From: Marinicrinis sediminis
GTDB taxonomy: Bacteria; Bacillota; Bacilli; Paenibacillales; KCTC-33676
Length of the DNA stretch: 64,000 bases
Direction: 5' to 3'
Assembly: GCF_042685085.1 (NCBI RefSeq)
Contig: NZ_JBHUMM010000009.1
Location: 1 to 64,000, forward strand
In this document: positions 1 through 10,000 of the stretch, piece by piece
Layout: each line of letters opens with the position of its first letter
Position numbering within the stretch: the first letter of the stretch is position 1
Translations under genes and position numbers: made by a program
Notes under the pieces: model-generated
Databases searched by the model: none
Told to the model about the DNA's origin: nothing
What the model saw: only the letters and a program-made list of their open reading frames with translations

Positions 1-339
1 AAATCCTTCTCCAGCTATCCGTTTTCTATCCAGAGCGTATTGGTCAGCATTTACCCTGAATCATCAGGTCAATCTCCCTTATGGGAGATTCCTTATAAAT
101 GAGTTTACACAAAATTATTGACAGACTCAAAAGGAACTTGAGATTTGGTTATCCAATAATCAAGATATATTCAACCAACAGATTATCCATGAAAACATCT
201 CAATCATATACAAATAAAATGAGAAGGAGATTCGTATATTCACCAAGCATACTAAATACATTCATTGAGGTATACATATAATCATACCTGAGGTCAAAAC
301 CATACATGTCTAATATGTAACATTTCCTTATTCTTGAAA
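1..339. other. Intergenic AT-rich left edge, no convincing gene
   Basis: No supported gene was seen. A short hairpin lies at 71-90 (arms AATCTCCC and GGGAGATT, loop TTAT). It could be the end of a transcript coming from outside the window, but no clear T-run follows it. A 60-codon open frame at 99-281 has no ribosome binding site and an unremarkable composition, so it is not called. Confidence 0.4.
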
Positions 340-386
340 GAAATAAAAAAGTCTAGTCTCTTTATATTTCGAGACTAGACTTTTCA
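340..386 (-). terminator. Rho-independent terminator of the protease gene
   Basis: Perfect 10-bp arms GTCTAGTCTC (351-360) and GAGACTAGAC (371-380) enclose a 10-nt loop. Read on the minus strand the hairpin is followed by TTTTTTATTT, a classic intrinsic terminator about 55 bp beyond the protease stop codon. Confidence 0.85.
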
Positions 387-437
387 TTAAAAATTATTGA
401 TAAATTTCATCTTATTATTTTTTACATATTATAAACA

Positions 438-1799
438 TTAATTAGTAGTTCTAATCGATGTAAGTCCTAATGTGCTTTTAACATTTTGAATATAAGAGTA
501 TATTTGTCCATATCCACCAGATCCAACTATACCTTTATGAACACCTCTTAAATATGGATAATCTGTTCCACCTGCATAAGTAATACTGTATACTGCAGCT
601 CCGCTGTCACCACTGGATGTAGAAGCATCAGTTACAGTTAACCCACTAATACTATTAAATCCATTGCTATTTTGATTAAGCACAGCATTTGTGTGAGTGA
701 TTTTACCGCTTATCGTAGTATTACTGCCAGCACCAATCGTATATACAATTTGTCCAGCAGATTCTGATCCATTATGAACACTAGATATCAATTTCCCAGT
801 ACCATCACAACACGCTCTGGCAGTTGCAATGTTTGAATTAGTTAATGATATATACCCAGCGTCAGCAGTTGTATTCCCGCTTGTACGATACTTCCAATAT
901 CCAATCAGATTGGAACTACTCATTGTAGGATGATACCAAGCATTAGTTGAACCAACTGAATCACAGTGGCCTGCCGTTACCAACACAGTTAAATAGGTGC
1001 CAGGACTTGATACATTGGGAATTTGACCATACAGACCTGTAGAACATTTATTCCCGGTGTTATCTCTAACAATCTTTGAACCTAACCATATTTTTGATTG
1101 ACTACTATTTTGCTTATCGTTAGGAGTTGATTGATCATGAAAAGAGAATTCTTCTACAAAATCAATAATGCCAGGTTGCAACATCGATTTTATTTTTATT
1201 TTTTGTTTATCGTCAATTTCACCCTGAATGACGACTTTATTTGTCTTTACATCCATGTAAACTAAAGTCCCTTTTAAGGTGAAATGATCTAGAAGGACAT
1301 TGAAAGCTTCTGTTAATTCACTTTCAGAAAAATTAGTATTTACCACTGTGATTTCATCTTTTAGTGATTCTACTAAATTATTAATGATTAATTCATCGTG
1401 TTTCTTTTTGTTTTTTACGCTAACAATAATTTTACCTTCCTCAGATGAGTAATACATTCCAGAGAGCTTTAGCGAAGTATTATGATTTATTTTTTTAGTT
1501 AACAGTGGAATGGCATCTTCAACTTTTTGTCTTTTTTCTAAAATCATTCTTTCTTCATCCGTAATAGGGAAACCAAAGAGTTCTTCTGCAGGTGTATTAA
1601 TATCTTCTTGTAATGATTTCATAATGTACTCATCTGAGATCTCGAAGCCATGAAGTTTTCTAAATTGAACAGCATTCCTAAAAGCATCGGAGTTTTTAGT
1701 AACTTCTTCACTATTGGAATCTAGTTGGTTTGATTTTGCTGATACAGAAGTTACAAACACAAGGAGAAGAATTATTAAATATACGAATGTACGTTTCAT
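438..1799 (-). CDS. Secreted trypsin-like serine protease with pro-region (streptogrisin-like, S1 family)
   Basis: A 453-residue exported endopeptidase. Residues 1-21 form a signal peptide (MKRT followed by a long hydrophobic run). Residues about 25-230 resemble the long pro-region of alpha-lytic/streptogrisin proteases. The catalytic domain follows, with His278 in VTAGHC, Asp313 in TTADAG and Ser399 in SSGDSG, a complete triad; the Cys in TAGHC and other cysteines may form disulfides. The start at 1799 was chosen because AGGAGG lies 7 nt upstream; an ATG six codons earlier has no such site. Its base composition is much more AT-rich than the sugar operon beside it, suggesting acquisition by transfer. 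It is monocistronic with its own terminator. The protease call is firm; the exact subfamily and substrate are inferred. Confidence 0.85.
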   Translation of the reverse strand: MKRTFVYLIILLLVFVTSVSAKSNQLDSNSEEVTKNSDAFRNAVQFRKLHGFEISDEYIMKSLQEDINTPAEELFGFPITDEERMILEKRQKVEDAIPLLTKKINHNTSLKLSGMYYSSEEGKIIVSVKNKKKHDELIINNLVESLKDEITVVNTNFSESELTEAFNVLLDHFTLKGTLVYMDVKTNKVVIQGEIDDKQKIKIKSMLQPGIIDFVEEFSFHDQSTPNDKQNSSQSKIWLGSKIVRDNTGNKCSTGLYGQIPNVSSPGTYLTVLVTAGHCDSVGSTNAWYHPTMSSSNLIGYWKYRTSGNTTADAGYISLTNSNIATARACCDGTGKLISSVHNGSESAGQIVYTIGAGSNTTISGKITHTNAVLNQNSNGFNSISGLTVTDASTSSGDSGAAVYSITYAGGTDYPYLRGVHKGIVGSGGYGQIYSYIQNVKSTLGLTSIRTTN

Positions 1800-2373
1800 G
1801 TGATTCCTCCTGAACATGATTTGTGATTTGATATGATTGTAAGGAATTTGGCCAATGCTTCATTTACAATATATTAGGAATAATACCATGATATTAAAAA
1901 ACACACAAGAACATCTTGCACCTATTAGAAAAAAAAACTAATTTGAACTTTTTTTTCTTTTTGGTTTGGTACCATCCTCGGAAATAAATTCACGAGCATC
2001 TCTCTATTATCCCTATTACCATTAGTCACCCATTAACGCTCCTGTCCAGTAAAGCGTGTAACATCATGATCTGAAACCAGTATGAGGGTAAAGCTAAACC
2101 CATTGCCAGTTTGATATTGACATTTCGTACACGAATAATCATTCTCCTTTCTGTCAATGAATGTGACCTCTGAATCACTTCAATTCATCTCCCACGAAAT
2201 AACCCCACATTTCAATCCACATATATCGTCAAATCCATCACCATGTACATCGATGTCAATTAATTATTTATATTGGCAACGAGCCCCGGTATTCATATAA
2301 CGTTGGCAAAGATCATTTTGATGCACCAAATCGCTATGATTGCGAAATAAATTTCTCCAAGCGGCCAGTAAAA
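1800..2373. other. Long AT-rich intergenic region between divergent genes
   Basis: About 570 bp with no supported gene. It must hold the protease promoter on the minus strand. An 8-bp palindrome TTGGCCAA lies at 1848-1855, about 50 bp upstream of the protease start. Nothing else recognisable was seen before the LacI operators. Confidence 0.45.
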
Positions 2374-2387
2374 TTAAACGGTTAACT
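2374..2387 (+). promoter_or_regulatory. Upstream LacI-type operator
   Basis: TTAAACGGTTAACT matches the downstream site at 2460-2473 in 12 of 14 positions. It has the central CG and inverted arms typical of LacI/GalR operators. The CG centres of the two sites are 86 bp apart, about eight helical turns, which would suit looping. Assignment to the adjacent regulator is inferred. Confidence 0.6.
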
Positions 2388-2426
2388 CAAATAACCAAAA
2401 ATATAACGCTTACATTCAAAAAAACG

Positions 2427-2455
2427 TTGATAATTTGATTATTATCGGTTATTAT
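2427..2455 (+). promoter_or_regulatory. Sigma-A promoter of the alpha-glucoside operon
   Basis: TTGATA (2427-2432) and TATTAT (2450-2455) are separated by 17 bp, close to the SigA consensus. The -10 is immediately followed by the downstream operator, so a bound LacI protein would cover the transcription start. Confidence 0.7.
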
Positions 2456-2459
2456 TTAG

Positions 2460-2473
2460 TTAAGCGATTAACT
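2460..2473 (+). promoter_or_regulatory. Downstream LacI-type operator over the transcription start
   Basis: TTAAGCGATTAACT contains the perfect inverted repeat AGTTAA-GCGA-TTAACT (2458-2473) and begins 4 bp after the -10 box. This position implies steric repression and autoregulation of the lacI-type gene that follows. Confidence 0.65.
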
Positions 2474-2490
2474 TAATAGAAGGTGAAGGA

Positions 2491-3516
2491 ATGAAACGAA
2501 TTACGATGAAAGATGTGGCACTGAAGGCCGGCGTCTCGACCGCAGCCGTTTCCTATGTGCTCAACGGAAAGGAAGGCAAGGTCTCTGAGACGACATTGCT
2601 GAAGATCCAGCAGGCGATGGCAGAGCTGAATTACATCCCGGATTATTCAGCCCGCAGTCTGGCCAGCAACAGATCCAATCTGATTGGTGTCGTGATCCCA
2701 CAGACCGAAGATCAGGCACAGCTGCTGCTGGAGAATCCGTTTTACAGTGATCTCGTATGCGGCATTGAATCTCAGCTGAGGTTGAAGAATTACCACCTGA
2801 TCCTCTCCGGTGTGGACAAGGACAAGGGGTATCTGGATGTGTCGATGCAACGCAACCTGGACGGGGCCATCATCATGGGTATTTATCAGGAAGGCTTTTA
2901 CGAGGAACTGAAGAAAGTGGACATCCCGATTGTACTCGTAGACAGCTATATCGAGGATGCCTATTTTACCACTTTGGGCATCGATGATGAACATGGCGGG
3001 AAAATGGCCACAGAGCATCTTCTTGAAAGCGGTCACACCAATATTGCGCTCGTGACCGGTGCGATCCGTAAGGGAGGCGTTATCGAGAAGCGTTACGCCG
3101 GCTACAGACAGGCCCTGAGGGAGGCCAACATTTTCTACAATCCCGACAACGTTTTCGAAGGCTCGGTTTCGTATGAATACGGTGTCGAAGCGGGAAGACT
3201 GATTGCCCAGGATCATCCTCATATTACGGCGGTCTGTGCAACGAGCGACATGGTCGCCATTGGGGTCATTAACGGCTTGAATGAATTCGGCAAGCGTGTT
3301 CCGGATGACATCTCCATCATTGGCTTTGATGACATTTCCTACGCCAAGACCTTTATCCCCCATCTCACGACCATCGGTCAGCATATATCCAGCCGCGGCG
3401 TCATGGCGGCACAGCTGTTGATTGAAGCGATCGAAGGTAAGAGGGAATCGAAGCAGTCCAATATCGTGCTGCCGATTGAGCTGATCAAGCGGGACTCCGT
3501 GAAGGTCATCCCATAG
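2491..3516 (+). CDS. LacI-family transcriptional repressor of the alpha-glucoside operon
   Basis: A 341-residue DNA-binding regulator. The N-terminal helix-turn-helix and hinge (MKDVALKAGVSTAAVSYVLN, then a YIPDYSARSLAS hinge) are typical of LacI/GalR proteins. Residues about 60-340 form the periplasmic-binding-like sugar sensor, with the usual IGVVIPQ opening and SIIGFDD motif. GAAGGTGAAGGA precedes the ATG. It is the first gene of a run with two CUT1 permeases, a sugar-binding lipoprotein and two GH31 glucosidases, all on the same strand. Two matching operators flank its promoter, so it probably represses itself and the operon until an alpha-glucoside binds. The inducer is unknown. Confidence 0.9.
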   Translation: MKRITMKDVALKAGVSTAAVSYVLNGKEGKVSETTLLKIQQAMAELNYIPDYSARSLASNRSNLIGVVIPQTEDQAQLLLENPFYSDLVCGIESQLRLKNYHLILSGVDKDKGYLDVSMQRNLDGAIIMGIYQEGFYEELKKVDIPIVLVDSYIEDAYFTTLGIDDEHGGKMATEHLLESGHTNIALVTGAIRKGGVIEKRYAGYRQALREANIFYNPDNVFEGSVSYEYGVEAGRLIAQDHPHITAVCATSDMVAIGVINGLNEFGKRVPDDISIIGFDDISYAKTFIPHLTTIGQHISSRGVMAAQLLIEAIEGKRESKQSNIVLPIELIKRDSVKVIP

Positions 3517-3595
3517 CGGCAGGGTATCAGGCAATAACCATGCAAACTTGCAGCAACAATGACAGCAACAGATCATGCAGAAAGGATGGTTGCAC

Positions 3596-4480
3596 ATGGT
3601 GCAGAACAACAGATGGGCCCGGCGAATCGCCATATTCGTCTTTTTGCTTCCCAGTCTGATTGGACTGTTTTTGTTCCAGCTCGGACCGATGCTGGCTTCA
3701 CTGTACATCAGCTTTACCGACTGGGACTTATTGACGGAGGCCTCCTTCGTCGGGCTCGACAACTACAAGGAATTGTTCGCCAACGACAAGTCCTTGACCT
3801 CACTCATCAACGTTTTCAAATTTATTGCCGGATACATCCCGGCGGTGCTCATTCTCGGACTATGCTTTGCGGTTCTGCTTAACCGGAAGGTGGCGGGCAT
3901 GAAATTTTATCGGGCCTCTATCTTTATCCCGGTCATCACGTCCTGGGTGGCGGTATCCATCGTATGGAAATGGATCTTGAACGGAGAGAGCGGCATGCTC
4001 AACTACCTGCTCTCGCAAATCGGGATTGAGGGTCCGGTCTGGCTTCAGAGCTTTACGTGGGCGATGCCATCCATTATTGGAGTCAGTGTCTGGAAGGACC
4101 TTGGGTTTGTCACCATCATCTTGTTAGCGGGACTTCAGGAAATCTCGGAAGACTATTATGAAGCTGCTGAGATGGATGGGGCGAGCGGATGGACTCAGTT
4201 TTTCAAGATTACCTTGCCCTTGCTTACACCCGTGCTGTTCTTCGTCGTCACGATTTCGATGATCAATTCCTTCCAGCTGTTTGATCAGGTGATGATCATG
4301 ACCGATGGCGGTCCGGCGGGCAGTACGAGCACCCTCGTGGAGCAAGTATATAAAAATGCCTTTGTGAATTACAAAATGGGCTTTGCCTCTGCGCAGTCTT
4401 GGGCGTTGTTCATCATCATCTTTGCTGTGACATTCCTGCAATACCAAATGCAGAAAAGGTGGGTCGTCTATGACAGGTAA
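3596..4480 (+). CDS. CUT1 sugar ABC transporter permease (MalF/UgpA type)
   Basis: A 294-residue inner-membrane permease with about six transmembrane helices. The conserved EAA loop is visible as EAAEMDGASGW followed by LPLL, the contact point for the ATPase. The start at 3596 (MVQNNRWARR) is favoured because AAAGGA sits 9 nt upstream; an in-frame ATG at 3575 lies upstream of that site. It overlaps the next permease by 11 bp, implying coupled translation. It probably imports a gluco-oligosaccharide for the two GH31 enzymes downstream. No ATP-binding subunit is encoded in the operon, so a shared MsmX-type ATPase elsewhere in the genome is expected. Confidence 0.92.
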   Translation: MVQNNRWARRIAIFVFLLPSLIGLFLFQLGPMLASLYISFTDWDLLTEASFVGLDNYKELFANDKSLTSLINVFKFIAGYIPAVLILGLCFAVLLNRKVAGMKFYRASIFIPVITSWVAVSIVWKWILNGESGMLNYLLSQIGIEGPVWLQSFTWAMPSIIGVSVWKDLGFVTIILLAGLQEISEDYYEAAEMDGASGWTQFFKITLPLLTPVLFFVVTISMINSFQLFDQVMIMTDGGPAGSTSTLVEQVYKNAFVNYKMGFASAQSWALFIIIFAVTFLQYQMQKRWVVYDR

Positions 4481-5297
4481 AAAGAAACGCATCGCAGACG
4501 TCATGACGCACGTGATCCTGCTTGCGGCAGCCGTCACCTTTATCTTCCCGTTTGTCTGGATGCTCTCCGGTTCACTCAAGGACAATCTGGAAGTTGTGAA
4601 GATGCCGCCTAATCTCATCCCGGAAACGCTCCGATTTGAGAACTTTACAGAAATTCAGACGTACTTTCCGATTTACCGCTTTTTACTGAACAGTGTCGTC
4701 GTTGCGGTGATCACGACGGTCTTGCAGCTTCTCGTCTGTGCCATGGCAGCCTTCGTGTTTGCCAAGCTTCGCTTCAAAGGCAGAGAAGTGCTGTTCTTTG
4801 TATATCTCATTACACTCATGATTCCGATGCAGGTAACCCTGACTCCGCTGTTCATCATTTTCAGAGAACTGAATCTGTACGATACGTATGCGGGCTTGAT
4901 CCTGCCAGGCATCTTCAGTGCCTATGGCGTGTTTCTGCTCAGACAGCAGATGATTACGGTACCGGATGCCTTGCTGGAAGCAGCATATATTGATGGCGCC
5001 TCCTATTACCGCGTATTCGCTACCATTATGTTGCCATTATGCAAGCCGGCGCTGGCGACCCTCATGATCTTTTCCTTCATGAGTTCCTGGAACAACTTCC
5101 TCTGGCCGCTCATTATTACGCAATCTTCTGAGCTGATGACCCTGCCGGTCGGGCTGAGCAAACTCCAGGGAAGATGGGCGACAGAGTGGAATATTCTGAT
5201 GGCTGGTAATGTGATCAGCTTTGTTCCGATCTTCATCGTGTTTTTGTTTGCACAGCGATTCTTCATTCGAGGCATGACCATGAGTGGAATCAAGTAA
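4470..5297 (+). CDS. CUT1 sugar ABC transporter permease (MalG/UgpE type)
   Basis: A 275-residue partner of the preceding permease. The N-terminal helix (VILLAAAVTFIFPFVWM) and the GSLKDN segment after it are typical of MalG-type subunits, and the EAA loop reads EAAYIDGASYY followed by MLPL. AAAAGGTGGG lies just before the ATG inside the end of the previous gene. Together the two proteins form the channel of a binding-protein-dependent importer. Confidence 0.92.
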   Translation: MTGKKKRIADVMTHVILLAAAVTFIFPFVWMLSGSLKDNLEVVKMPPNLIPETLRFENFTEIQTYFPIYRFLLNSVVVAVITTVLQLLVCAMAAFVFAKLRFKGREVLFFVYLITLMIPMQVTLTPLFIIFRELNLYDTYAGLILPGIFSAYGVFLLRQQMITVPDALLEAAYIDGASYYRVFATIMLPLCKPALATLMIFSFMSSWNNFLWPLIITQSSELMTLPVGLSKLQGRWATEWNILMAGNVISFVPIFIVFLFAQRFFIRGMTMSGIK

Positions 5298-5481
5298 CCC
5301 TAAGCGCACAGACTTTGAGGAAAGGGGGCGCGCAGCCAGGCGAAGCATTCAGATGGGCAAGCTAGTAACAGGTTGAACATGGGCACTAGGAAACAACGGT
5401 AACACTTAACGATGGTAACACGGTAACAACGGAAACCATGAGGGTGGTCCACATCATATTGACTAAGGGGAGTGTTCAGAT
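5298..5481 (+). other. Leader region before the binding-protein gene
   Basis: 184 bp between the permease and binding-protein genes. It contains three scattered GGTAACA-like motifs (about 5398-5430) but no clear terminator or promoter. It may affect mRNA stability or translation of the highly expressed binding protein; this is inference. Confidence 0.25.
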
Positions 5482-6813
5482 ATGACGAAAAAATTGGCCT
5501 TGTTTTTGATGGTAATCAGCTTGATCTTTGTCGCAGCTTGCGGCTCTAATAACGGTAACGATGCATCGAACCAGTCGGGAAATGATGCCTCCAATACGAA
5601 CACGAATGTCGAAGGTGAGAAGAAAGATCCGGTTACGATCAATTTTATGCAGTACACCGCTAGCGGATCTCAGGAAGATACCCTTGAGGCGATGATCGCC
5701 AAGTTCGAGGAAACGCATCCGGACATCAAGGTAAACCATGAGGTCGTTGACTATGGAAACTATTACACCAAGCTCAATGTCGGCATTGCTGGCGGGGATG
5801 CACCGGACGTATTCGAGGTAGGCTATGAGAACTTTGTTTCTTATGCAGCCAAGGATGTACTTGCAGATCTGTCACCGGTTATTGCCGCAGACAGCGAATT
5901 TGATCCATCCATTTACAAGCAGCTGGCGTATGACGCATTCAACTACAATGGCAAGCAGTACGGCGTCGTGCAAAATTTCTCCAATGTCGTACTTTTCTAC
6001 AACAAAGATCTGTTCGATCAATATGGAGTCGAGTATCCGACAGCCGACTGGACATGGGAAGATGAGCTGGAAGCCGCTCAGAAATTGACCCATCCTGAAG
6101 ACGGAATCTGGGGCACCTATGCGCCGATTCAGTTCTGGGAGTTCTACAAGACCATTGCCCAAAATGGCGGCGGGATCTGGAATGACAACAACGAGCCTGT
6201 CGTGAACAGCAAGGAAAATGTTGAAGCCCTGCAATGGATGATCGACAAGGCATCCAAATATGAAGTCTCTCCACCGCTGAACAGTGACACCTTCAATCAG
6301 GCGGATGCCGATTTGAATGCCTTCAGAGATGGCAAGCTGGCCATGCTGCGCGGAGGGATCTGGAACTTTGGACGTTTTGCAGATGCGGATCTGAACTGGG
6401 ATATTGCACTGGAGCCTGGCAGCAGCCAAAAGGCGCATCACTTCTTCGCGGACGGCCTGGTCGTATCCAAACAAACGGATCATGCAGAAGCGGCATGGGC
6501 ATTCATCAAATTCATGTCCTCTGACCCGTATGTGGTAGACCAGCGTATTGAGAAAGGCTGGAGTGTGCCAGCAGTCGCAGATGAAAAGGTACTGGAAGCC
6601 TTCTATGCCCAGACCCCGCCAGCTTCCAAAAAGGTCGTCACAGATGCACTGGACAGTCTGGTCCTGCCACCAGTTGGACCACTCGCTGAGCAATGGGGAG
6701 AGCTGACCGGTGCGGTCGGAGAAGAGCTGGACAAAGCGAGATTGGGTGCAGCAGACGTTCAGGAAGCGTTGGACAATGCACAGAAGCGAGTAGAAGAATT
6801 GTTGAGTGAATAA
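5482..6813 (+). CDS. Sugar-binding lipoprotein of the ABC importer (SBP family 1)
   Basis: A 443-residue extracellular solute-binding protein. The lipoprotein signal ends in FVAAC with Cys20 as the lipidation site, followed by an Asn/Ser/Asp-rich linker. The mature part has features of MalE-like proteins: an EDTLEAMIAKFEETHPDIKV-type opening, GDAPDVFEV, and many Trp/Tyr residues suited to sugar stacking. AAGGGGAG lies about 10 nt before the ATG. It captures an oligosaccharide outside the membrane and hands it to the two permeases upstream. The ligand is probably an alpha-gluco-oligosaccharide judging from the GH31 partners, but the sequence does not prove this. Confidence 0.92.
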   Translation: MTKKLALFLMVISLIFVAACGSNNGNDASNQSGNDASNTNTNVEGEKKDPVTINFMQYTASGSQEDTLEAMIAKFEETHPDIKVNHEVVDYGNYYTKLNVGIAGGDAPDVFEVGYENFVSYAAKDVLADLSPVIAADSEFDPSIYKQLAYDAFNYNGKQYGVVQNFSNVVLFYNKDLFDQYGVEYPTADWTWEDELEAAQKLTHPEDGIWGTYAPIQFWEFYKTIAQNGGGIWNDNNEPVVNSKENVEALQWMIDKASKYEVSPPLNSDTFNQADADLNAFRDGKLAMLRGGIWNFGRFADADLNWDIALEPGSSQKAHHFFADGLVVSKQTDHAEAAWAFIKFMSSDPYVVDQRIEKGWSVPAVADEKVLEAFYAQTPPASKKVVTDALDSLVLPPVGPLAEQWGELTGAVGEELDKARLGAADVQEALDNAQKRVEELLSE

Positions 6814-6840
6814 GCCGAAACATAGGAATGTATCTATAAA

Positions 6841-6876
6841 GAAATCTAAGAAGAAATCTAAGAAGGAATCTATGAT
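6841..6876. repeat. Short 12-bp tandem repeat
   Basis: GAAATCTAAGAA occurs twice perfectly (6841-6852, 6853-6864), followed by a degraded third copy GGAATCTATGAT. It lies just after the binding-protein stop codon, and no function is evident. Confidence 0.6.
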
Positions 6877-6903
6877 GATCATCTGAACAGGCAGTGCCAT
6901 CGA

Positions 6904-6945
6904 GTGGGATGTCGGGGGAGTGAAACCCGCATCCCACCTTTATTA
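6904..6945 (+). terminator. Intercistronic hairpin after the binding-protein gene
   Basis: GTGGGATG (6904-6911) pairs with CATCCCAC (6930-6937), with an inner CGGG/CCCG stem and a bulged T. CTTTATTA follows. It resembles a leaky terminator or a 3' stabilising hairpin, which would keep binding-protein mRNA in excess over the large hydrolase gene downstream, as in many sugar operons. Confidence 0.55.
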
Positions 6946-7026
6946 CAGGCCATGGTGGTCAGAAGTAGGTAAGCAAGAGACCATCAGGCAATAAGAGCCT
7001 GGAATGTATAGCGGGAGGGATTCGGA

Positions 7027-10000
7027 ATGTGGGGAGAAATCAATCAGCTCACGACGCGGGATGCTGCGTTTTGGGCCGTTTATCAGATACGAAGAGGGGC
7101 TGCGGGAGAAGTAAAAGCTTTCCTGACAACCGAACAGGCTGAATATGTACAAACGCAGCCCTCTGCACTCGACACCAGCTATTGGCTGTGGGTGCTGGGA
7201 GAATATATGAAAGCATCAGGAGACAAGGAATTGCTGGAAGAAATGTCAACATGGACGCAGTCCGCCATTCAGCGGGTGTTGTCAGCGTGGCAGCAACCGG
7301 AAGCTCATTGGCTTGGAGTCAGGGAACCCGCGATCTATTTGAGTCATTTTGCCATCCACTATGGGGCGCTGCTGTCCATGCAGCCTTACGTGATGACAGA
7401 GGAGATCCAACAAGGGCTGAAAGCCATCCGGGAATGTGTATTTGCCCGATTCATCAAGGAAGGTCGGGTCGTCAGCAAGCTGGGCTCCACCGATATTTAT
7501 GGCGATATCGTGCTGGCCGCCGTTCCGTTTGGCATGCTGGGCATCGAAGATCGCATTCTCATTGAAGCCTTGATGGTGGTACAAGAAGAACTCGTTCACA
7601 AGGGCGTCCGCTTTGCACATGACGATACGTATTTTGGCGGTTGTGAGCATACGGCTTTGTCCGGCTTGCTGGCCTGGTACTACATTGAAAAAGGAGAGCT
7701 GAGCAAAGGCAAGCGTCTGCTGGCTCAATTGGACCAGCTTGCCGATGAGCAGGGAAGATTGCCGGAGATCGATCCCGCCACCACGCGTGAACCGTTGTAT
7801 GTTGACCCGCACTTGAATCAAGCGAGTGGACAGCTGAAGCCCGGTCATCTTGCCAGTATTTTAAAAGCCATGGCTCAACTTGTGCTGGAAGAAAGGGCGG
7901 CGGAACAGGCGGCATCATCCGAGTCAGCAGTGAAAATTCTGCATGAACCTACAGGCAAGGATGATCCGTACCTGACCTTTCCATATGAGCGGTATCCGAG
8001 ACAGCCTCTCGCTTCAGATTTGGTACGCATCCGCATGCAGACAGAACCGGTTTCTGCCAGCCAGCAGGTACTTGTAGAATACAAAGTGAATGAACAGGAG
8101 GGTCCTGCGATCTCGATGACGCTGGAGGCCACGCCCGATGGCGAGCAGTATTGGGAAGCTTTTCTGGGCCGTTTCGCATGGGGCGATCAGGTTCAGTACC
8201 GTTTCCGGGTGGAGGACGACGGTGAGCAGGTCACTTCCAAATGGTATGCGTGTGAGATCTCGAAATGGCTGCCGCTGGAAGACGTAACCGCCATCTACCG
8301 CGATGGAGACGCAGCGAAGATTCATTTTGCACCGCTACCTGCGCCGTTCGGTAACACGGCATCCAGCCAATCTGATAATGCGGGGTCACCGGTGTTGACC
8401 TGTCACACGGGTACAGGTACAGATGCTTCCGTGCGTATGCAGATTGCGTTCGACGAGCCGGCACCCGGTCAGCAGACAGCGCATATGCCGGAAGAGGCAA
8501 CGGGACTGTCATGGATGATCGGGGAATACGCAGTCCGAATTGAACGGGCGGCATCGGGGTGGACGTATCAGATTGAGCGGCAGGGGCAGCCTGTCGTATC
8601 AAGCTACACGGAGATGAACGGCTCTTTCCTGGAAGTATTGACGGATGGAAGAGGCCATATGAGCAAGCTGCGTGTAAGGCTTCACCTGCAATCTGATGAG
8701 CGTGTATTTGGCATGGGGGAGCGTTTTTCCCGCATCGAATACCGAGGATTGGAGCTGGATAACTATGTGTACAACGAGTATCGCAGCCAGGGTTTGAAAA
8801 CCTACATCCCGAATCCGTTCTACCTTAGCTCGGCTGGATATGGCCTGTATGTCGATACGATGCATTATACGAAGTTTCGCTTTGGCTCCCGGATCGGAGA
8901 TTTGCTGGAGGTGGAAGTGAACCTGGCGCAGGGCAATCAGCGACCGATTGCTGATATGAATCTGTTTCTCGGTCAGCCGCTGCAAATCATGGAGCAGTAC
9001 GCGAACGTGTCCGGCAAGCCCGTGTTGCCGCCGAAATGGGCGTTCGGCCCCTGGATGTCCAGCAACAACTGGGACAGTCAGCAGGAAGTAGAGAAACAGG
9101 TCGCCCTGACGAATCAGTATCAGATTCCCTCTACGGTACTTGTACTCGAGCAGTGGAGTGATGAGGCTACCTTCTATATATTCAACGATGCCCAGTACGA
9201 GGTGAAGGACGGAAATGAGGCACTCACGTATGAGGACTTCACGTTCCCGGAGTGGGGGAGATGGCCGAATCCGAAGCAGATGGTGGACGATCTTCATGCC
9301 AATGGACTGAAAGTGCTGCTGTGGCAGATTCCGATTCAGAAATACATGTATGGCATTGCCCACGGACAACGGGATGCGGATGAGCAGGCCATGCTGGATA
9401 ACGGCTATTATGTCCGAATGGCAGATGGTCAGCCGTACCGAATTCCATACAACTGGTTCAAGGACTGTCTGGTGATCGACTTCAGCCATCCGCAGGCGAA
9501 GGAATGGTGGTTCCGGAAACGGCGTTATTTAACGGAAGAGATTGGCTTCGACGGATTCAAGACAGACGGCGGAGAATGTATTTTCGGCGATGATCTGATG
9601 TTTGCTGATGGCAGCACTGGTGCTGAATTGCGCAACCGCTATCCATTGGATTACATCGGCAGCTACTATGAATTCGTTCAGGAGCAAACGGGCGGAGACG
9701 GCATTACCTTCAGCCGGGCAGGTTACAGCGGGGCGCAGAAGTTCCCGATGCACTGGGCGGGTGATGAGCGCTCGACCTATGAGGCCTTCCGGGCTTCGAT
9801 TCGGGCCGGGCTCTCATGCAGCATGTCAGGCATCCCTTATTGGGGCTGGGATCTCGGTGGCTTTCATGGCGATATTCCGACGGCGGAGCTCTTCGTACGC
9901 TCTACCCAGATGGCGGCATTTTGTCCGGTGATGCAATACCATGCGGAGACAAAAGGGGAATTCAACCAGGATCGCACTCCTTGGAATATTGCCGAGCGGA

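Noticed and set aside
99..281. 60-codon open frame on the plus strand
   Set aside because: No ribosome binding site, no recognisable domain, and it lies in AT-rich sequence where such frames arise by chance.
2647..3762. 371-codon minus-strand frame opposite the lacI-type gene
   Set aside because: It is antisense to a clearly conserved regulator and start of a permease; its composition (Cys, His, Gln-rich) is typical of shadow frames.
5872..6900. 342-codon minus-strand frame opposite the binding-protein gene
   Set aside because: Antisense to a well-supported lipoprotein gene, with no domain and no ribosome binding site.
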